Source: Myxococcus eversor (GTDB lineage: Bacteria; Myxococcota; Myxococcia; Myxococcales; Myxococcaceae). From it: a stretch of 64,000 bases of DNA. The notes under the pieces were generated by a model. It was not told where the DNA came from. It saw only the letters and a program-made list of their open reading frames with translations, and searched no databases. Shown piece by piece: positions 18,206 to 27,602 of this stretch (the first letter of the stretch is position 1; each line of letters starts with the position of its first letter). Location: NCBI RefSeq assembly GCF_010894455.1, contig NZ_JAAIXY010000017.1:62001-126000 (forward strand). Direction: 5' to 3'. Both the position numbers and the translations under genes were made by a program.

Positions 18206-21120
18206 GTGACAGTGCCCCGCAGGGGGCGGAAGCGCAGCCGCCCGACAACGCGCCCGAGGTGGGCACGCGAGCGACCGCCACGCTCTTGCTGTATTTCGAG
18301 CGGCGCTACGGCGCCGAGCGGCTCCACCGCATCTGGGAGGAGCACGGCTTCAGCCTCCGCCTGGACTACATGCGCACGCCGACGAACTTCGTCTCGCTGC
18401 GCTTCCTGGAGCGCGTGGCGTCCGTGCTCCAGACGGAGTCGGGCGACCCGCAGTTCATGCGACAGGCGGGCCTGTTCACCGCCTCGCCGCAGGCCTTGGG
18501 CTTCGTCTACTACATGCTGCGCGCGGTCGGCTCGCCGCGCATGTGCTACCGGCAGACGATTGAGTTCTCCCCCAGCTACAACCGCGTGGGCTCCTTCCAC
18601 GTGGAGCGGCTGGAGCGCGAGCGGCTCGACTTGTCGTACCGCAGCACCATCGTCGAGCAGGACCGCAACATCTGCGAGCTGCGGATGGGGCAGTTCGCGT
18701 CGTTCCCCACCATCTGGGGCCTGGCGCCCGCGGAGGTGCGGGAGCTGGAGTGCCAGGTTCACGGCGCGCCGGCGTGCCGCTACCACCTGACGTGGACGGA
18801 CCCGCCGTCGCTCTGGGGACACCATCTGGGCCTGGTGCTGGGCACCGTCTGCGGGCTCGCGGCGAGCGCCGCGGGGCTGGGCAATCCGGTGTTCTGCGTG
18901 GGCGTGCTGGCCCTGGCCGGCTTCTCCATGGGCGGCTGGCTGGATGGCCGCCGGGAGCTGAAGGGAAAGGACGAGGCGCTGCGCTCGCAGAACGAGGCCA
19001 TCATGGGCTCGCTGGTGGAGCTGCAGCAGCGCTACGACGAAATCTTCCGCGCCAACGTGGCCCTCGAGGACCGTGTCGCGGAGCGCACCCAGGCCCTCAA
19101 GGAGGCCAACGGCAAGCTGGGGGACGCGCTGGTGCGCCAGCAGGAGTTGGACCGCCTCAAGAGCGAGTTCTTCGACAACGTCAGCCACGAGCTGCGCACG
19201 CCGCTCACCCTCATCCTGCTGACGCTGGAGTCCCTGGAGCGCCGGGGCGAGGAGAACAACCCGGAGGTGGTCATGCAGCACGTGACCACCATGGAGCGCA
19301 GCGCCCAGCGCCTCTTGCGCCTCATCAACAACCTGCTGGACCTGGCGCAGCTCGAATCGGGCAAGGCGCGCCTGCGCTACCAGCCGCTGGAGCTCAACGG
19401 CTTCCTGAGCACCGTGCTGCCGCCGTTCCACGCCATGGCCGACAGGCAGGGCGTGTTCCTGCGCCTGGAGGGGCGCGAGGTGACGCCCGTGGAGGTGGAC
19501 CACGAGCGCATGGACATCGTCTTCCAGAACCTGCTGTCCAACGCGCTGAAGTTCACCCAGACGGGCGGGGTGACGGTGCGCGTGCTCGAGGACGAGAAGG
19601 ACGTGCTGGTGGACGTGGAGGACACCGGCCAGGGCATCTCCCAGCAGGACACGCAGGTCATCTTCGACCGCTTCGCGCAGGCGGACAACAGCGGCACGCG
19701 GCGCTTCGGCGGCACGGGCATCGGCCTGGCGCTGGTGAAGGAGACGCTGGAGCTGCACTCGGGCGGCATCGCCGTGACGAGCGAGCTGGGCAAGGGCTCC
19801 ATCTTCCGGGTGCGCCTGCCCAAGGGCCGCGCGCACATCCGCGAGGACCTGCGCGAGCGGCGCCGCGCGGAGATGCCGGTGCGCAGGGATCGCCGCATCT
19901 CCGGCTCGTTCCCTTCGCTGGACACGGGCGTGCCGGACAACGGCCGCGCCTCCGTGGTGGCGCCGGCCCGGGACCACGCGGGGCCAGGTCCGGAAGCGCC
20001 CCGCATCCTCGTGGTGGAGGATGACGTGGAGATTCGCGGCTTCATCGCCGGCCTGCTCAAGCAGCACTACCGGGTGCTGGAGGCCGTCAACGGCGAGGAG
20101 GGCCGGCAGCGTGCCATTTCCGAGCGTCCGGACCTCATCGTCTCCGACGTGATGATGCCCGTGCTGTCCGGCCTCCAGATGCTGGTGGCGCTGCGCGAGC
20201 AGACGGCGACGGTGGACATCCCCGTCATCCTGCTCACCGCGCGGCAGGAGGTCTCCGCGAAGGTGGAGGCGCTGGGCTCGGGCGCCAATGACTACCTGGG
20301 CAAGCCCTTCAGCCCGCGCGAGCTGCTGGCGCGAATCGAGACACAGCTGCGCCTGCGCGAGGCGGCGGTGCGCTCCGCGGAGAACGAGCGGCTGGCGGCC
20401 ATCGGCCTGTTGACGTCGGGCTTCGCGCACGAGGTCCGAAACCCGCTCAACGGGCTGATGAACGCGCTGGCGCCGCTGAAGGAGGTGCTGGCGGACAACA
20501 CGCCGGACGCGGAGATGAGCCGCGCCATGGTGGAGGTGATGGAGGAGTGTGGCCAGCGCATCCGCCACCTCGCCGAGTCGCTCCTGTCCTTCACCCGCAC
20601 CTCCGACACGCCGACGATGCTGTCGCTGGACTCGCTCCTGGACTCCACGCTCGGCGTGCTGACGTGGAAGGTGCCCTCGGGCGTCACCGTGGAGCGGGCC
20701 TACGCTTGCACCGTGCCCCTGCAGGGGGACCCGGGCTCGCTCAACCAGGTGTGGCTCAACCTCTTGGACAACGCCTTGCGCGCGGTGGGCGAGCATGGCC
20801 GCGTGCGCGTCGCCACGGCCTGCCAGGGCGACGAGGCCATCGTCACCATCAGCGACGACGGCGTGGGCATCCGCTCGGAGGACATGGAGCGGCTGTTCCA
20901 GCCCTTCTTCTCCACCCGCGCCGCCGGCGAGGGCACGGGGCTAGGGCTGGCCCTGAGCCGCCGCATCATCCTGCGTCACGGCGGACGGATTCAGGTCCAC
21001 AGCACGCCGGGCAAGGGCACTCAGGTGGAGGTGCACCTGCCTCTTCGGCCCCCGGGCCGCTCCTCGTCGGGCAACGGCGCGGACGGGCAGGGCGAGTCGC
21101 GCGTGGGCCGGCTCGGCTGA
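18202..21120 (+). CDS. Hybrid sensor kinase with two histidine kinase modules around a receiver
   Basis: A 972-residue protein from a TTG at 18202 that overlaps the preceding stop (TTGA) and has GGAGGG upstream. Residues 20-200 form a sensor-like domain ending in ECQVHGAPACRYHLTW, the Cys-Gly-Cys pattern of V4R/heme-associated sensor domains (tentative). A hydrophobic pair (about 210-250) and a coiled coil follow. The first HisKA has His329 in NVSHELRTP, with its ATPase to about 550. A receiver has Asp649 in SDVMMP and Lys in GKPF. The second HisKA has His743 in FAHEVRNPLNGL, with an ATPase ending near 945 (N-box LLDNALRAV, GEGTGLGLALS). Kinase-receiver-kinase order suggests an internal phosphorelay or cross-control. 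No separate output regulator is adjacent. Confidence 0.92.
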   Translation: MSDSAPQGAEAQPPDNAPEVGTRATATLLLYFERRYGAERLHRIWEEHGFSLRLDYMRTPTNFVSLRFLERVASVLQTESGDPQFMRQAGLFTASPQALGFVYYMLRAVGSPRMCYRQTIEFSPSYNRVGSFHVERLERERLDLSYRSTIVEQDRNICELRMGQFASFPTIWGLAPAEVRELECQVHGAPACRYHLTWTDPPSLWGHHLGLVLGTVCGLAASAAGLGNPVFCVGVLALAGFSMGGWLDGRRELKGKDEALRSQNEAIMGSLVELQQRYDEIFRANVALEDRVAERTQALKEANGKLGDALVRQQELDRLKSEFFDNVSHELRTPLTLILLTLESLERRGEENNPEVVMQHVTTMERSAQRLLRLINNLLDLAQLESGKARLRYQPLELNGFLSTVLPPFHAMADRQGVFLRLEGREVTPVEVDHERMDIVFQNLLSNALKFTQTGGVTVRVLEDEKDVLVDVEDTGQGISQQDTQVIFDRFAQADNSGTRRFGGTGIGLALVKETLELHSGGIAVTSELGKGSIFRVRLPKGRAHIREDLRERRRAEMPVRRDRRISGSFPSLDTGVPDNGRASVVAPARDHAGPGPEAPRILVVEDDVEIRGFIAGLLKQHYRVLEAVNGEEGRQRAISERPDLIVSDVMMPVLSGLQMLVALREQTATVDIPVILLTARQEVSAKVEALGSGANDYLGKPFSPRELLARIETQLRLREAAVRSAENERLAAIGLLTSGFAHEVRNPLNGLMNALAPLKEVLADNTPDAEMSRAMVEVMEECGQRIRHLAESLLSFTRTSDTPTMLSLDSLLDSTLGVLTWKVPSGVTVERAYACTVPLQGDPGSLNQVWLNLLDNALRAVGEHGRVRVATACQGDEAIVTISDDGVGIRSEDMERLFQPFFSTRAAGEGTGLGLALSRRIILRHGGRIQVHSTPGKGTQVEVHLPLRPPGRSSSGNGADGQGESRVGRLG

Positions 21121-21288
21121 AGTGCGGGCTTCACCTCACGACGCGCCCTGACGTGAGCAGGGCAACCCAGGGGGCTGGGGAATTCTCGGCCGCCTCTGTT
21201 GTCCACTTGCGCACGGCTCTAGCGCTGTCTGCTACAGTCAAGTGCTCTTTCCGTCACACCCGACCACAGAAGCGAAGGAAACCACGGC

Positions 21289-22680
21289 ATGCAAGGAACC
21301 GTAGCCGCGGGCGCTGCCCGCCAGGGGCACCCGCGAGGGTTGTATCTCCTGTTCTTCACCGAGATGTGGGAGCGCATGTCGTATTACGGCATGCGAGGCC
21401 TGCTCGTCCTCTTCCTCACGAGCAAGGTCAACGGTGGTTTCGGGTGGACCACGGGCGAGGCGCTCAGCCTCTACGGCACGTACACCGGCCTGGTGTACCT
21501 GACGCCCATCGTCGGCGGCTTCATCGCGGACAAGTTCATCGGCCAGCGAAAGGCGGTGGTGCTCGGCGGCACGCTGATGATGATCGGCCACCTCGTCCTC
21601 GCGCTACCCAACGTGACGATGTTCTACGTGGGCCTGGGCTTCCTGATTGTCGGCAACGGCTTCTTCAAGCCGAACATCTCCACCATGGTGGGTGGGCTGT
21701 ACGCGCCGGGTGACGGTCGCCGGGATGGTGCCTTCACCATCTTCTACATGGGCATCAACCTGGGCGCCGTGCTGGGCAACTTCATCTGCGGCACCCTGGG
21801 CGAGAAGATTGGCTGGCACTGGGGCTTCGGCTCCGCGGGCGTGGGCATGTTCCTGGGCCTCCTCGCGTTCCTCTTCTTCCAGAAGAAGCTCCTGGGCCCG
21901 GTGGGTCTGGCGCCGGTGAAGCCGTCGTTGGAGGAGCGCGCCAGTGGCACGGCGGAGAAGAAGGGCTTCAGCCGCGACGAAATCGACCGCATCGTCGTCA
22001 TCTTCATCATCGCCATCTTCGTCGTCGCGTTCTGGACGGGCTTCGAGCAGGCCGGCGGCCTGATGAATCTCTACACGAACGAGAAGGTCGACCGGAACAT
22101 GCTGGGCTTCGAGGTGCCCACGACGTGGTTCCAGAACTTCAACTCGGCGTTCATCGTGCTGCTGGCGCCGGTGTTCGCGGGGCTGTGGGGCTGGCTGTCG
22201 GCGCGCGGCAAGGACCCGAGCATCCCGGTGAAGATGGGCATGGGGCTCGTCTTCCTGTCCACCGGCTTCCTCTTCATGCTGGGCGCGTCCAACGAGAGCG
22301 CGGCGGCGGGCAAGGCGGCGGCGTACTGGGTCATCCTGGCGTACCTGTTCCACACCATGGGCGAGCTGTGCCTGTCGCCGGTGGGCCTGTCCATGGTGAC
22401 GAAGGTGGCGCCCCAGCGCATCGTCTCCGCGATGATGGGCGTGTGGTTCCTGGCGAACGCGGCGGCCAACAAGCTCTCCGGCGTCATCGGCGGCTACTCG
22501 GAGAAGCTGGGCGAGTTCGACGTGTTCCTCTACATCACCATCGGCACCGGCATCTCCGGCGCCATCCTCCTCGTCGTCGCGCCCATCCTGAAGCGGATGA
22601 TGCACGGCACCGACGAGGTGAAGCCCGCCGCGCCTCCAGGTGAGCAGACCTCGGGCGGCTCGTCGGTGGCCGCGGCCTGA
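21289..22680 (+). CDS. POT/PTR2-family peptide transporter
   Basis: A 463-residue proton-coupled oligopeptide transporter of the major facilitator type, with about 12-14 membrane helices. The helix-1 signature ExxERxxYYG is intact (TEMWERMSYYGMRG). The PTR2 segment FTIFYMGINLGAVLGNFICGTLGEKIGWHWGFGSAG is close to consensus. The C-terminal tail is short and charged. Such transporters import di- and tripeptides, which fits a predator that degrades prey protein. It converges with a second POT gene at 22789-24234; the two proteins are clearly different, so this is not a recent tandem duplication. Confidence 0.94.
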   Translation: MQGTVAAGAARQGHPRGLYLLFFTEMWERMSYYGMRGLLVLFLTSKVNGGFGWTTGEALSLYGTYTGLVYLTPIVGGFIADKFIGQRKAVVLGGTLMMIGHLVLALPNVTMFYVGLGFLIVGNGFFKPNISTMVGGLYAPGDGRRDGAFTIFYMGINLGAVLGNFICGTLGEKIGWHWGFGSAGVGMFLGLLAFLFFQKKLLGPVGLAPVKPSLEERASGTAEKKGFSRDEIDRIVVIFIIAIFVVAFWTGFEQAGGLMNLYTNEKVDRNMLGFEVPTTWFQNFNSAFIVLLAPVFAGLWGWLSARGKDPSIPVKMGMGLVFLSTGFLFMLGASNESAAAGKAAAYWVILAYLFHTMGELCLSPVGLSMVTKVAPQRIVSAMMGVWFLANAAANKLSGVIGGYSEKLGEFDVFLYITIGTGISGAILLVVAPILKRMMHGTDEVKPAAPPGEQTSGGSSVAAA

Positions 22681-22741
22681 GTCGAAACGACGAGGGGCGC
22701 GCTCCTCCACGGGCAGCGCGCCTCTTCGATTGAAGCACCTG

Positions 22742-22788
22742 ACGCCGGAGCTCCTCCAGGATTCGAGGGCTCCGGCGTTGCTCTTTTC
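22742..22788. terminator. Terminator between the convergent POT genes
   Basis: ACGCCGGAGC (22742-22751) pairs perfectly with GCTCCGGCGT (22769-22778) and is followed by TGCTCTTTTCT, so it can serve the plus-strand gene. A second imperfect stem, GAGGGGCGCGCT with AGCGCGCCTC, lies just upstream at about 22690-22724. Confidence 0.7.
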
Positions 22789-24234
22789 TCAGGCCGACCG
22801 GGCGGTGATTCCCGCGGCGTTGCGCTCCTCGGTGGGGAGGGGCGCGGACGTCTGGAAGTAGTCGCGCACCACGTAGCGGCGGGCGACCAGCATCATCCCC
22901 ACGGCGGCGATGAGCGCCATGCCGGCGTAGAAGAAGAACTGCCCGGAGCCGGAGAAGATGTTGAGCGCCGCGGAGATGGCCACCGCCACGTTGGCCAGCG
23001 TGTTCGTCACCAGCCACACGCTCTGGATGGTGCCCTTCATCTCCCGGGGCGCCTGCGTGTACGCGAACTCCAGGCCCGTGGTGGACATCAGGATTTCGCC
23101 CAGCGTCAGCACGATGTACGGGAGGATCTGCCAGGAGATGTTCAGCACCGTGCCGCTCTCCATCGCCACCTGGAAGAAGCCGGCGATGATGAACGACACC
23201 GCGCCGAAGACGAGGCCCAGCGGCATGCGCCTGAGCGGCGTCAGCTCCCACCCGGAGCGCTGGAACAGCGGGTAGACCACCGCCGTCAGCAGGGGGATGA
23301 GCAGCATCACCAGCAGCGGGTTGACGAACTGCATCTGGCTCGGCTGGAAGGCGAACCCCAGGATGTTCAGGTCCATGGAGCGCGCCTGCACCACCCACGT
23401 GGACGCCTTCTGGTCGAACAGCATCCAGAAGAAGGGCACGAAGGGCAGCATCAGCCCGCTCACCCGGAACACCGCCTTGACGCCCTCCACCGACTCCGAG
23501 GGGTGCGCCGTCTTGGCGCCGTCCAGCCAGTGGCCGCCCTGGCCCCGGTTCTTCAGCGCGCTGCCCACCACCTTGAAGAACGAGTGCGGGTTGGCCCCCG
23601 TCGGCGGGACGATGACGTAGTGGCGCCGGCCCAACCAGAAGATGATGGTCGCGATGAACATCAACACGCCGGGGATGCCGAACGCGACGGCCGGCCCGAA
23701 GTTCTTGAGCAAGAGCGGGATGAACAGCGACGCGAAGAACGAGCCGAAGTTGATGGTCCAGTAGAAGATGGCGAAGAGCTTCTTCACCAGGTGGCTGTTG
23801 GACTCGTTGAACTGGTCTCCGGCCATGGCCGCGACACACGGCTTGATTCCGCCGCTGCCCACCGCAATCAGTGTCAGGCCCGCGAAGAAGCCCGTGGCGT
23901 TGTTCTCGAAGAAGGCCAGGAACGCGTGGCCCACGCAGTACACGATGCTCAGCCAGAGGATGGTGCGGTACTTCCCGAAGAAGCGGTCCGCGAGATAGCC
24001 ACCGATGAGCGGGAAGAAGTACACCCCCGCCATGAAGGTGTGCATCAGGCTCTTGCCCTGCGCCTCGCGCAGCCCTGAGTCGGGCACCGCGTTCTTCAGC
24101 AGGTAGTCGATGAGGAACACCGTGAGGATGTTCCGCATCCCGTAGAAGCTGAAGCGCTCACACGCCTCGTTGCCGATGATGAACGGTATCTGCGGCGGGA
24201 ACTTGTTGTTCTGCGCGGCGGGACTCTCAGCCAT
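22789..24234 (-). CDS. POT/PTR2-family peptide transporter (second copy)
   Basis: A 481-residue polytopic transporter with the POT helix-1 signature in slightly altered form (NEACERFSFYGMRN) and a PTR2 block NFGSFFASLFIPLLLKNFGPAVAFG. About 12-14 helices are visible. Typical Pro/Gly-bearing segments such as IPLLTAVVYPLFQRSGW and LGEILMSTTGLEFAYTQAP are present; the latter matches the helix-10 region of bacterial POT proteins. Expected role: proton-driven di/tripeptide uptake, perhaps with a different specificity from its neighbour. The gene starts at ATG 24234, downstream of a long intergenic gap. Confidence 0.93.
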   Translation of the reverse strand: MAESPAAQNNKFPPQIPFIIGNEACERFSFYGMRNILTVFLIDYLLKNAVPDSGLREAQGKSLMHTFMAGVYFFPLIGGYLADRFFGKYRTILWLSIVYCVGHAFLAFFENNATGFFAGLTLIAVGSGGIKPCVAAMAGDQFNESNSHLVKKLFAIFYWTINFGSFFASLFIPLLLKNFGPAVAFGIPGVLMFIATIIFWLGRRHYVIVPPTGANPHSFFKVVGSALKNRGQGGHWLDGAKTAHPSESVEGVKAVFRVSGLMLPFVPFFWMLFDQKASTWVVQARSMDLNILGFAFQPSQMQFVNPLLVMLLIPLLTAVVYPLFQRSGWELTPLRRMPLGLVFGAVSFIIAGFFQVAMESGTVLNISWQILPYIVLTLGEILMSTTGLEFAYTQAPREMKGTIQSVWLVTNTLANVAVAISAALNIFSGSGQFFFYAGMALIAAVGMMLVARRYVVRDYFQTSAPLPTEERNAAGITARSA

Positions 24235-24541
24235 GAGACGGGGTGCTCCCTGGTGGAGAAAGGTGGGGGCTCCAAGATGACAAGGGGCCCAACCCTACCC
24301 AACGCGGAGCCCGGACTCCACCGAAGCCCCACATGACGCACCCGCACGTCCAGGTCGGCGGCCCGCTCCTCCGCGACAGGGGCGGCCTCCAGACGGCCTC
24401 GCGGTCCGCCTGCCTTCACCCGGTGCGGGCTCCCAGCCTGCTCGCCACCGCGCAACCGCACCGGAAATCTCTTGTCTGCCCAACGCCGCGTTCCGGTGGC
24501 GGTGCGTGTTTATTGATACACCTTAAGCGGCCTGTGCTGGT

Positions 24542-24569
24542 TTGACAGGAATTGATGGGGGCCTAGAAT
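24542..24569 (+). promoter_or_regulatory. Consensus sigma-70 promoter with no gene downstream
   Basis: A perfect TTGACA at 24542-24547, a 16-base spacer and TAGAAT (five of six) at 24564-24569. This is the best -35/-10 pair I noticed by eye in the window. It points toward the 3' end of uvrA, which is on the other strand. Confidence 0.72.
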
Positions 24570-24575
24570 GAGACA

Positions 24576-24672
24576 CACGGTTGAAACTGATTTCGCGTCT
24601 CAGACCCCTCCTGTGAAGGCTTCCTCCAAGGTGGACGGGGGGTTGGGGTGAATGAAGGCACCCCAGCCCCCC
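24576..24672 (+). ncRNA. Candidate small RNA
   Basis: Predicted from the promoter at 24542-24569 and two downstream structures: TGAGAC (24569-24574, partly upstream of the predicted start) with GTCTCA (24597-24602), and a long stem of GGGGGGTTGGGGTG (24637-24650) with CACCCCAGCCCCCC (24659-24672), 13 of 14 pairs Watson-Crick plus one G-U. No T-tract follows the second stem, so the 3' end is uncertain, and the RNA could run on antisense to the uvrA 3' end. The hairpin also lies 30 bases past the uvrA stop, so part of it may instead serve uvrA. Confidence 0.4.
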
Positions 24673-24701
24673 GCTCCATGTTTCGGAAAAGCGGTTGGAG
24701 G

Positions 24702-27602
24702 TCAGCCCAGTGCGCCGTGCTTCAAGGGCGTGGAGCCATCCACGCGCTTGCCGACGCGCGCGCGGCGTGACTTGCCCAGCACGTGCGCCAGGTAGCGGCC
24801 GGTGTGGCTTCCCTGAACTTTGGCGACGCTCTCCGGCGTGCCCACGGCGAGCACCTGTCCTCCGCCCGCGCCACCCTCGGGCCCCATGTCGATGAGCCAG
24901 TCCGCGCTCTTGATGACATCCAGGTTGTGCTCGATGACGAGCACGCTGTTGCCTGCCTCCACCAGTCGGTTGAGCACGGAGAGCAGCTTGCGGATGTCCT
25001 CGAAGTGCAGGCCGGTGGTGGGCTCGTCGAGGATGTAGAGCGTGCGGCCGGTGGCCACGCGCGCCAGCTCCCGGGCCAGCTTGATTCGCTGGGCCTCGCC
25101 GCCTGACAGGGTGGGGGAGGGCTGTCCCAGGCGGATGTAGCCCAGGCCCACGTCACCCAGCGTCTGAAGCACGCGCTTGATGTCCTTGTGGGCGGAGAAG
25201 TGCTCCATGGCCTCGCGCACGCTCATGTCGAGCGTCTCCGCGATGTTCTTCCCCTTGTAGCGCACGCGCAGCGTCGCCTCGTTGAAGCGCTTGCCGGCGC
25301 AGACCTCGCAGGGCACGTACACGTCCGCCAGGAAGTGCATCTCCACCAGCTTGACGCCGTCGCCCTCGCACGACTCGCAGCGGCCGCCCTTGACGTTGAA
25401 GCTGAAGCGGCCCGGGCCGTAGCCGAACGTGCGCGCCTCCGGCGTCATCGCGAACACGTCGCGGATGGCGTCGAACAGCTTGGTGTACGTGGCGGGGTTG
25501 CTGCGCGGGGTGCGGCCGATGGGCCGCTGGTCGATGTCGATGACCTTGTCCAGGTGCTCGAAGCCCAGCACGGCCTTGTGCTTCCCGGGGGACTCGCGGC
25601 TGTCGTAGAGATGCTTGGCCAGCGCGGGGTAGAGAATCTCGTTGATGAGCGTGGACTTGCCGGCGCCCGACACGCCGGTGACGGCGGTGAAGACGCCCAG
25701 CGGAATCACCGCGTCCACGTCGCGCAGGTTGTTCTCCTTCGCCCCCTGAATCACCAGCTGGTGTTTGGGATTGAGTGCGCGGCGCTGCTCGGGGATTTCA
25801 ATCTCCAGCCGTCCGGACAGGTAGCCGCCCGTGGTGCTGTTCTCGTCCGCCATCACCTGCTTGGGCGTGCCCTGGGACACCACTTCGCCCCCCAGCTCAC
25901 CGGCGCCCGGGCCGAAGTCCACCAGCCAGTCCGCCTCCTCCATCGTCTCCTCGTCGTGCTCCACGACGATGACGGAGTTGCCCAAATCGCGCAGGCGCTT
26001 GAGCGTCGTCAACAGCTTGCCGTTGTCGCGCTGGTGCAGGCCGATGGAGGGCTCATCCAGGATGTAGATGACGCCCGTCAGCTCGCTGCCCATCTGCGAC
26101 GCCAGCCGGATGCGCTGGCTCTCACCGCCGGACAGCGTGGACGCGGTGCGGTCCAACATGAGGTAGCCCAGGCCCACGTCGACCAGGAAGGACAGGCGGC
26201 TGCGAATCTCCTTCAAGAGCTCCGTGGCGATCTTCCGCTCCTGCGCCGTCAACCCCAGCTCGCCCAGGAACCCGAGCGCGTCGGAGATGGTCAGCCGGCT
26301 CAGGGCGACAATCGAGTGCCCGTGCACCTTCACCGCGCGGCTCTCCGGCTTGAGGCGTTCGCCCGCGCAGGTGGGGCAGGGCTTGTTGCTGAAGTACTTC
26401 TGCAGCTCGGTGCGCCGGGCCTCGGACGTCGTGGTCTTGAAGTTGCGCATCAAGCGCTCGACCAGGCCCTCCCACTCCATCTTGTACTGGCCGCCCTCGC
26501 CCCACTCGACGGTGAAGCTCTTTCCCTTGCCGCCGTACATCAGCGTGTCGCGCTCGCGCTTGGACAGCTTCGCGAAGGGCACGTCCAAATCAATCTTGAA
26601 CGCCTTGGCCAGGCTCTCCACGAAGTCCGCCGTCCAGCCCTCGCCGCGATTCATGCCGCTGGCCCAGGGCTCAATGGCGCCGTCGCGGACGCTGCGAGAC
26701 GGGTCCGGGACGATGAGGTCCGGGTCCATCTCCGGCCGCGTGCCCAGGCCGTTGCAGTCCGTGCACATGCCCAGCGGGTTGTTGAAGGAGAACGACGCGG
26801 GCGTCAAATCGCCGAAGGAGATGCCGCAGGCGGGGCACGCGTTCAATTCGCTCATCACCCGGTCCGACGTGGACGCGCCCGTCTCGTCGGTGATGATGAG
26901 GGTGCCCTTGCCCTCGCGCAGCGCCGTCTCCACCGAGTCGGTGAGGCGCGTCTTGATGTCCGCCTTGAGCACCAGCCGGTCGATGACCAGCTCGATGTCG
27001 TGCTTGGACTTCTTGTCCAGCTCGACGCGCTCCTCCAGACTCTTGAGCTTCCCGTCGATGCGCGCGCGGGAGAAGCCGCGCTTCTGCGCCTCGGTGAGCA
27101 AATCCTTGTGCTCGCCCTTGCGGTTCGTCACGAGCGGCGCCAGCACCTGCACCTTGCTGCCCGCGGGCATCTTCAGGATTTCGTCGACAATCTGCTGGGC
27201 GCTCTGCTTGCCCACCTTGCGCCCGCAGTTGGGGCAGTGCTGCACGCCGATGGAGGCGTAGAGCACGCGCAGGTAGTCGTGCACCTCGGTGACGGTGCCC
27301 ACCGTCGAGCGCGGGTTGTTGCTGGCCGCCTTCTGCTCGATGGAGATGGTGGGCGACAGGCCCCGGATGGTGTCGTACTTGGGCTTCTCCATCTGCCCGA
27401 GGAACTGGCGGGCATAGGCGGAGAGGCTCTCGACATAGCGCCGCTGACCTTCCGCGTAGAGCGTGTCGAAGGCGAGCGAGCTCTTGCCGGACCCCGAGAC
27501 TCCCGTGAAGACGACCAGCTTCTTCTTTGGGATATCCAGGGAGACGTTCTTGAGGTTGTGCTCCTTGGCGCCTCTCAGGGAAATGACGTCGGGCTCGGAC
27601 AT
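24702..27602 (-). CDS. uvrA: Excinuclease ABC subunit A
   Basis: A 966-residue nucleotide-excision-repair ATPase that, as a dimer, finds helix-distorting lesions and loads UvrB. It has two ABC modules: the first Walker A GVSGSGKSSLAFDT near residue 30, the second GVSGAGKSTLINEI near 645. Two signature segments (LSGGESQRIRLA and LSGGEAQRIKLA) are each followed by a Walker B ending in DEPSIGLH or DEPTTGLH. Zinc-binding CxxC pairs include CPNCG, CPACG, CPTC and the later CESCEGDG with CEVCAG. I start at ATG 27602; an in-frame GTG at 27623 adds seven residues. It is divergent from the EamA gene at 27781. Confidence 0.97.
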   Translation of the reverse strand: MSEPDVISLRGAKEHNLKNVSLDIPKKKLVVFTGVSGSGKSSLAFDTLYAEGQRRYVESLSAYARQFLGQMEKPKYDTIRGLSPTISIEQKAASNNPRSTVGTVTEVHDYLRVLYASIGVQHCPNCGRKVGKQSAQQIVDEILKMPAGSKVQVLAPLVTNRKGEHKDLLTEAQKRGFSRARIDGKLKSLEERVELDKKSKHDIELVIDRLVLKADIKTRLTDSVETALREGKGTLIITDETGASTSDRVMSELNACPACGISFGDLTPASFSFNNPLGMCTDCNGLGTRPEMDPDLIVPDPSRSVRDGAIEPWASGMNRGEGWTADFVESLAKAFKIDLDVPFAKLSKRERDTLMYGGKGKSFTVEWGEGGQYKMEWEGLVERLMRNFKTTTSEARRTELQKYFSNKPCPTCAGERLKPESRAVKVHGHSIVALSRLTISDALGFLGELGLTAQERKIATELLKEIRSRLSFLVDVGLGYLMLDRTASTLSGGESQRIRLASQMGSELTGVIYILDEPSIGLHQRDNGKLLTTLKRLRDLGNSVIVVEHDEETMEEADWLVDFGPGAGELGGEVVSQGTPKQVMADENSTTGGYLSGRLEIEIPEQRRALNPKHQLVIQGAKENNLRDVDAVIPLGVFTAVTGVSGAGKSTLINEILYPALAKHLYDSRESPGKHKAVLGFEHLDKVIDIDQRPIGRTPRSNPATYTKLFDAIRDVFAMTPEARTFGYGPGRFSFNVKGGRCESCEGDGVKLVEMHFLADVYVPCEVCAGKRFNEATLRVRYKGKNIAETLDMSVREAMEHFSAHKDIKRVLQTLGDVGLGYIRLGQPSPTLSGGEAQRIKLARELARVATGRTLYILDEPTTGLHFEDIRKLLSVLNRLVEAGNSVLVIEHNLDVIKSADWLIDMGPEGGAGGGQVLAVGTPESVAKVQGSHTGRYLAHVLGKSRRARVGKRVDGSTPLKHGALG

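Larger units (their letters stand above)
24235..24701. other. 467-base non-coding gap holding a plus-strand promoter and hairpins
   Basis: Both flanking genes run on the minus strand. The left part (24235-24480) is GC-rich with nothing I can name, except that it must hold the promoter of the second POT gene. The part from about 24505 to 24600 is unusually AT-rich for this genome and holds a consensus promoter reading rightward, followed by two hairpins. I see no convincing coding frame. Confidence 0.6.

Noticed and set aside
18109..20796. Minus-strand open frame of 895 codons opposite the hybrid kinase
   Set aside because: Composition is that of an antisense frame, and the plus-strand protein has all kinase motifs.
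21289..24234. Recent duplication of the peptide transporter
   Set aside because: The two POT proteins differ strongly in sequence and lie in opposite orientation, so they are distant paralogs.
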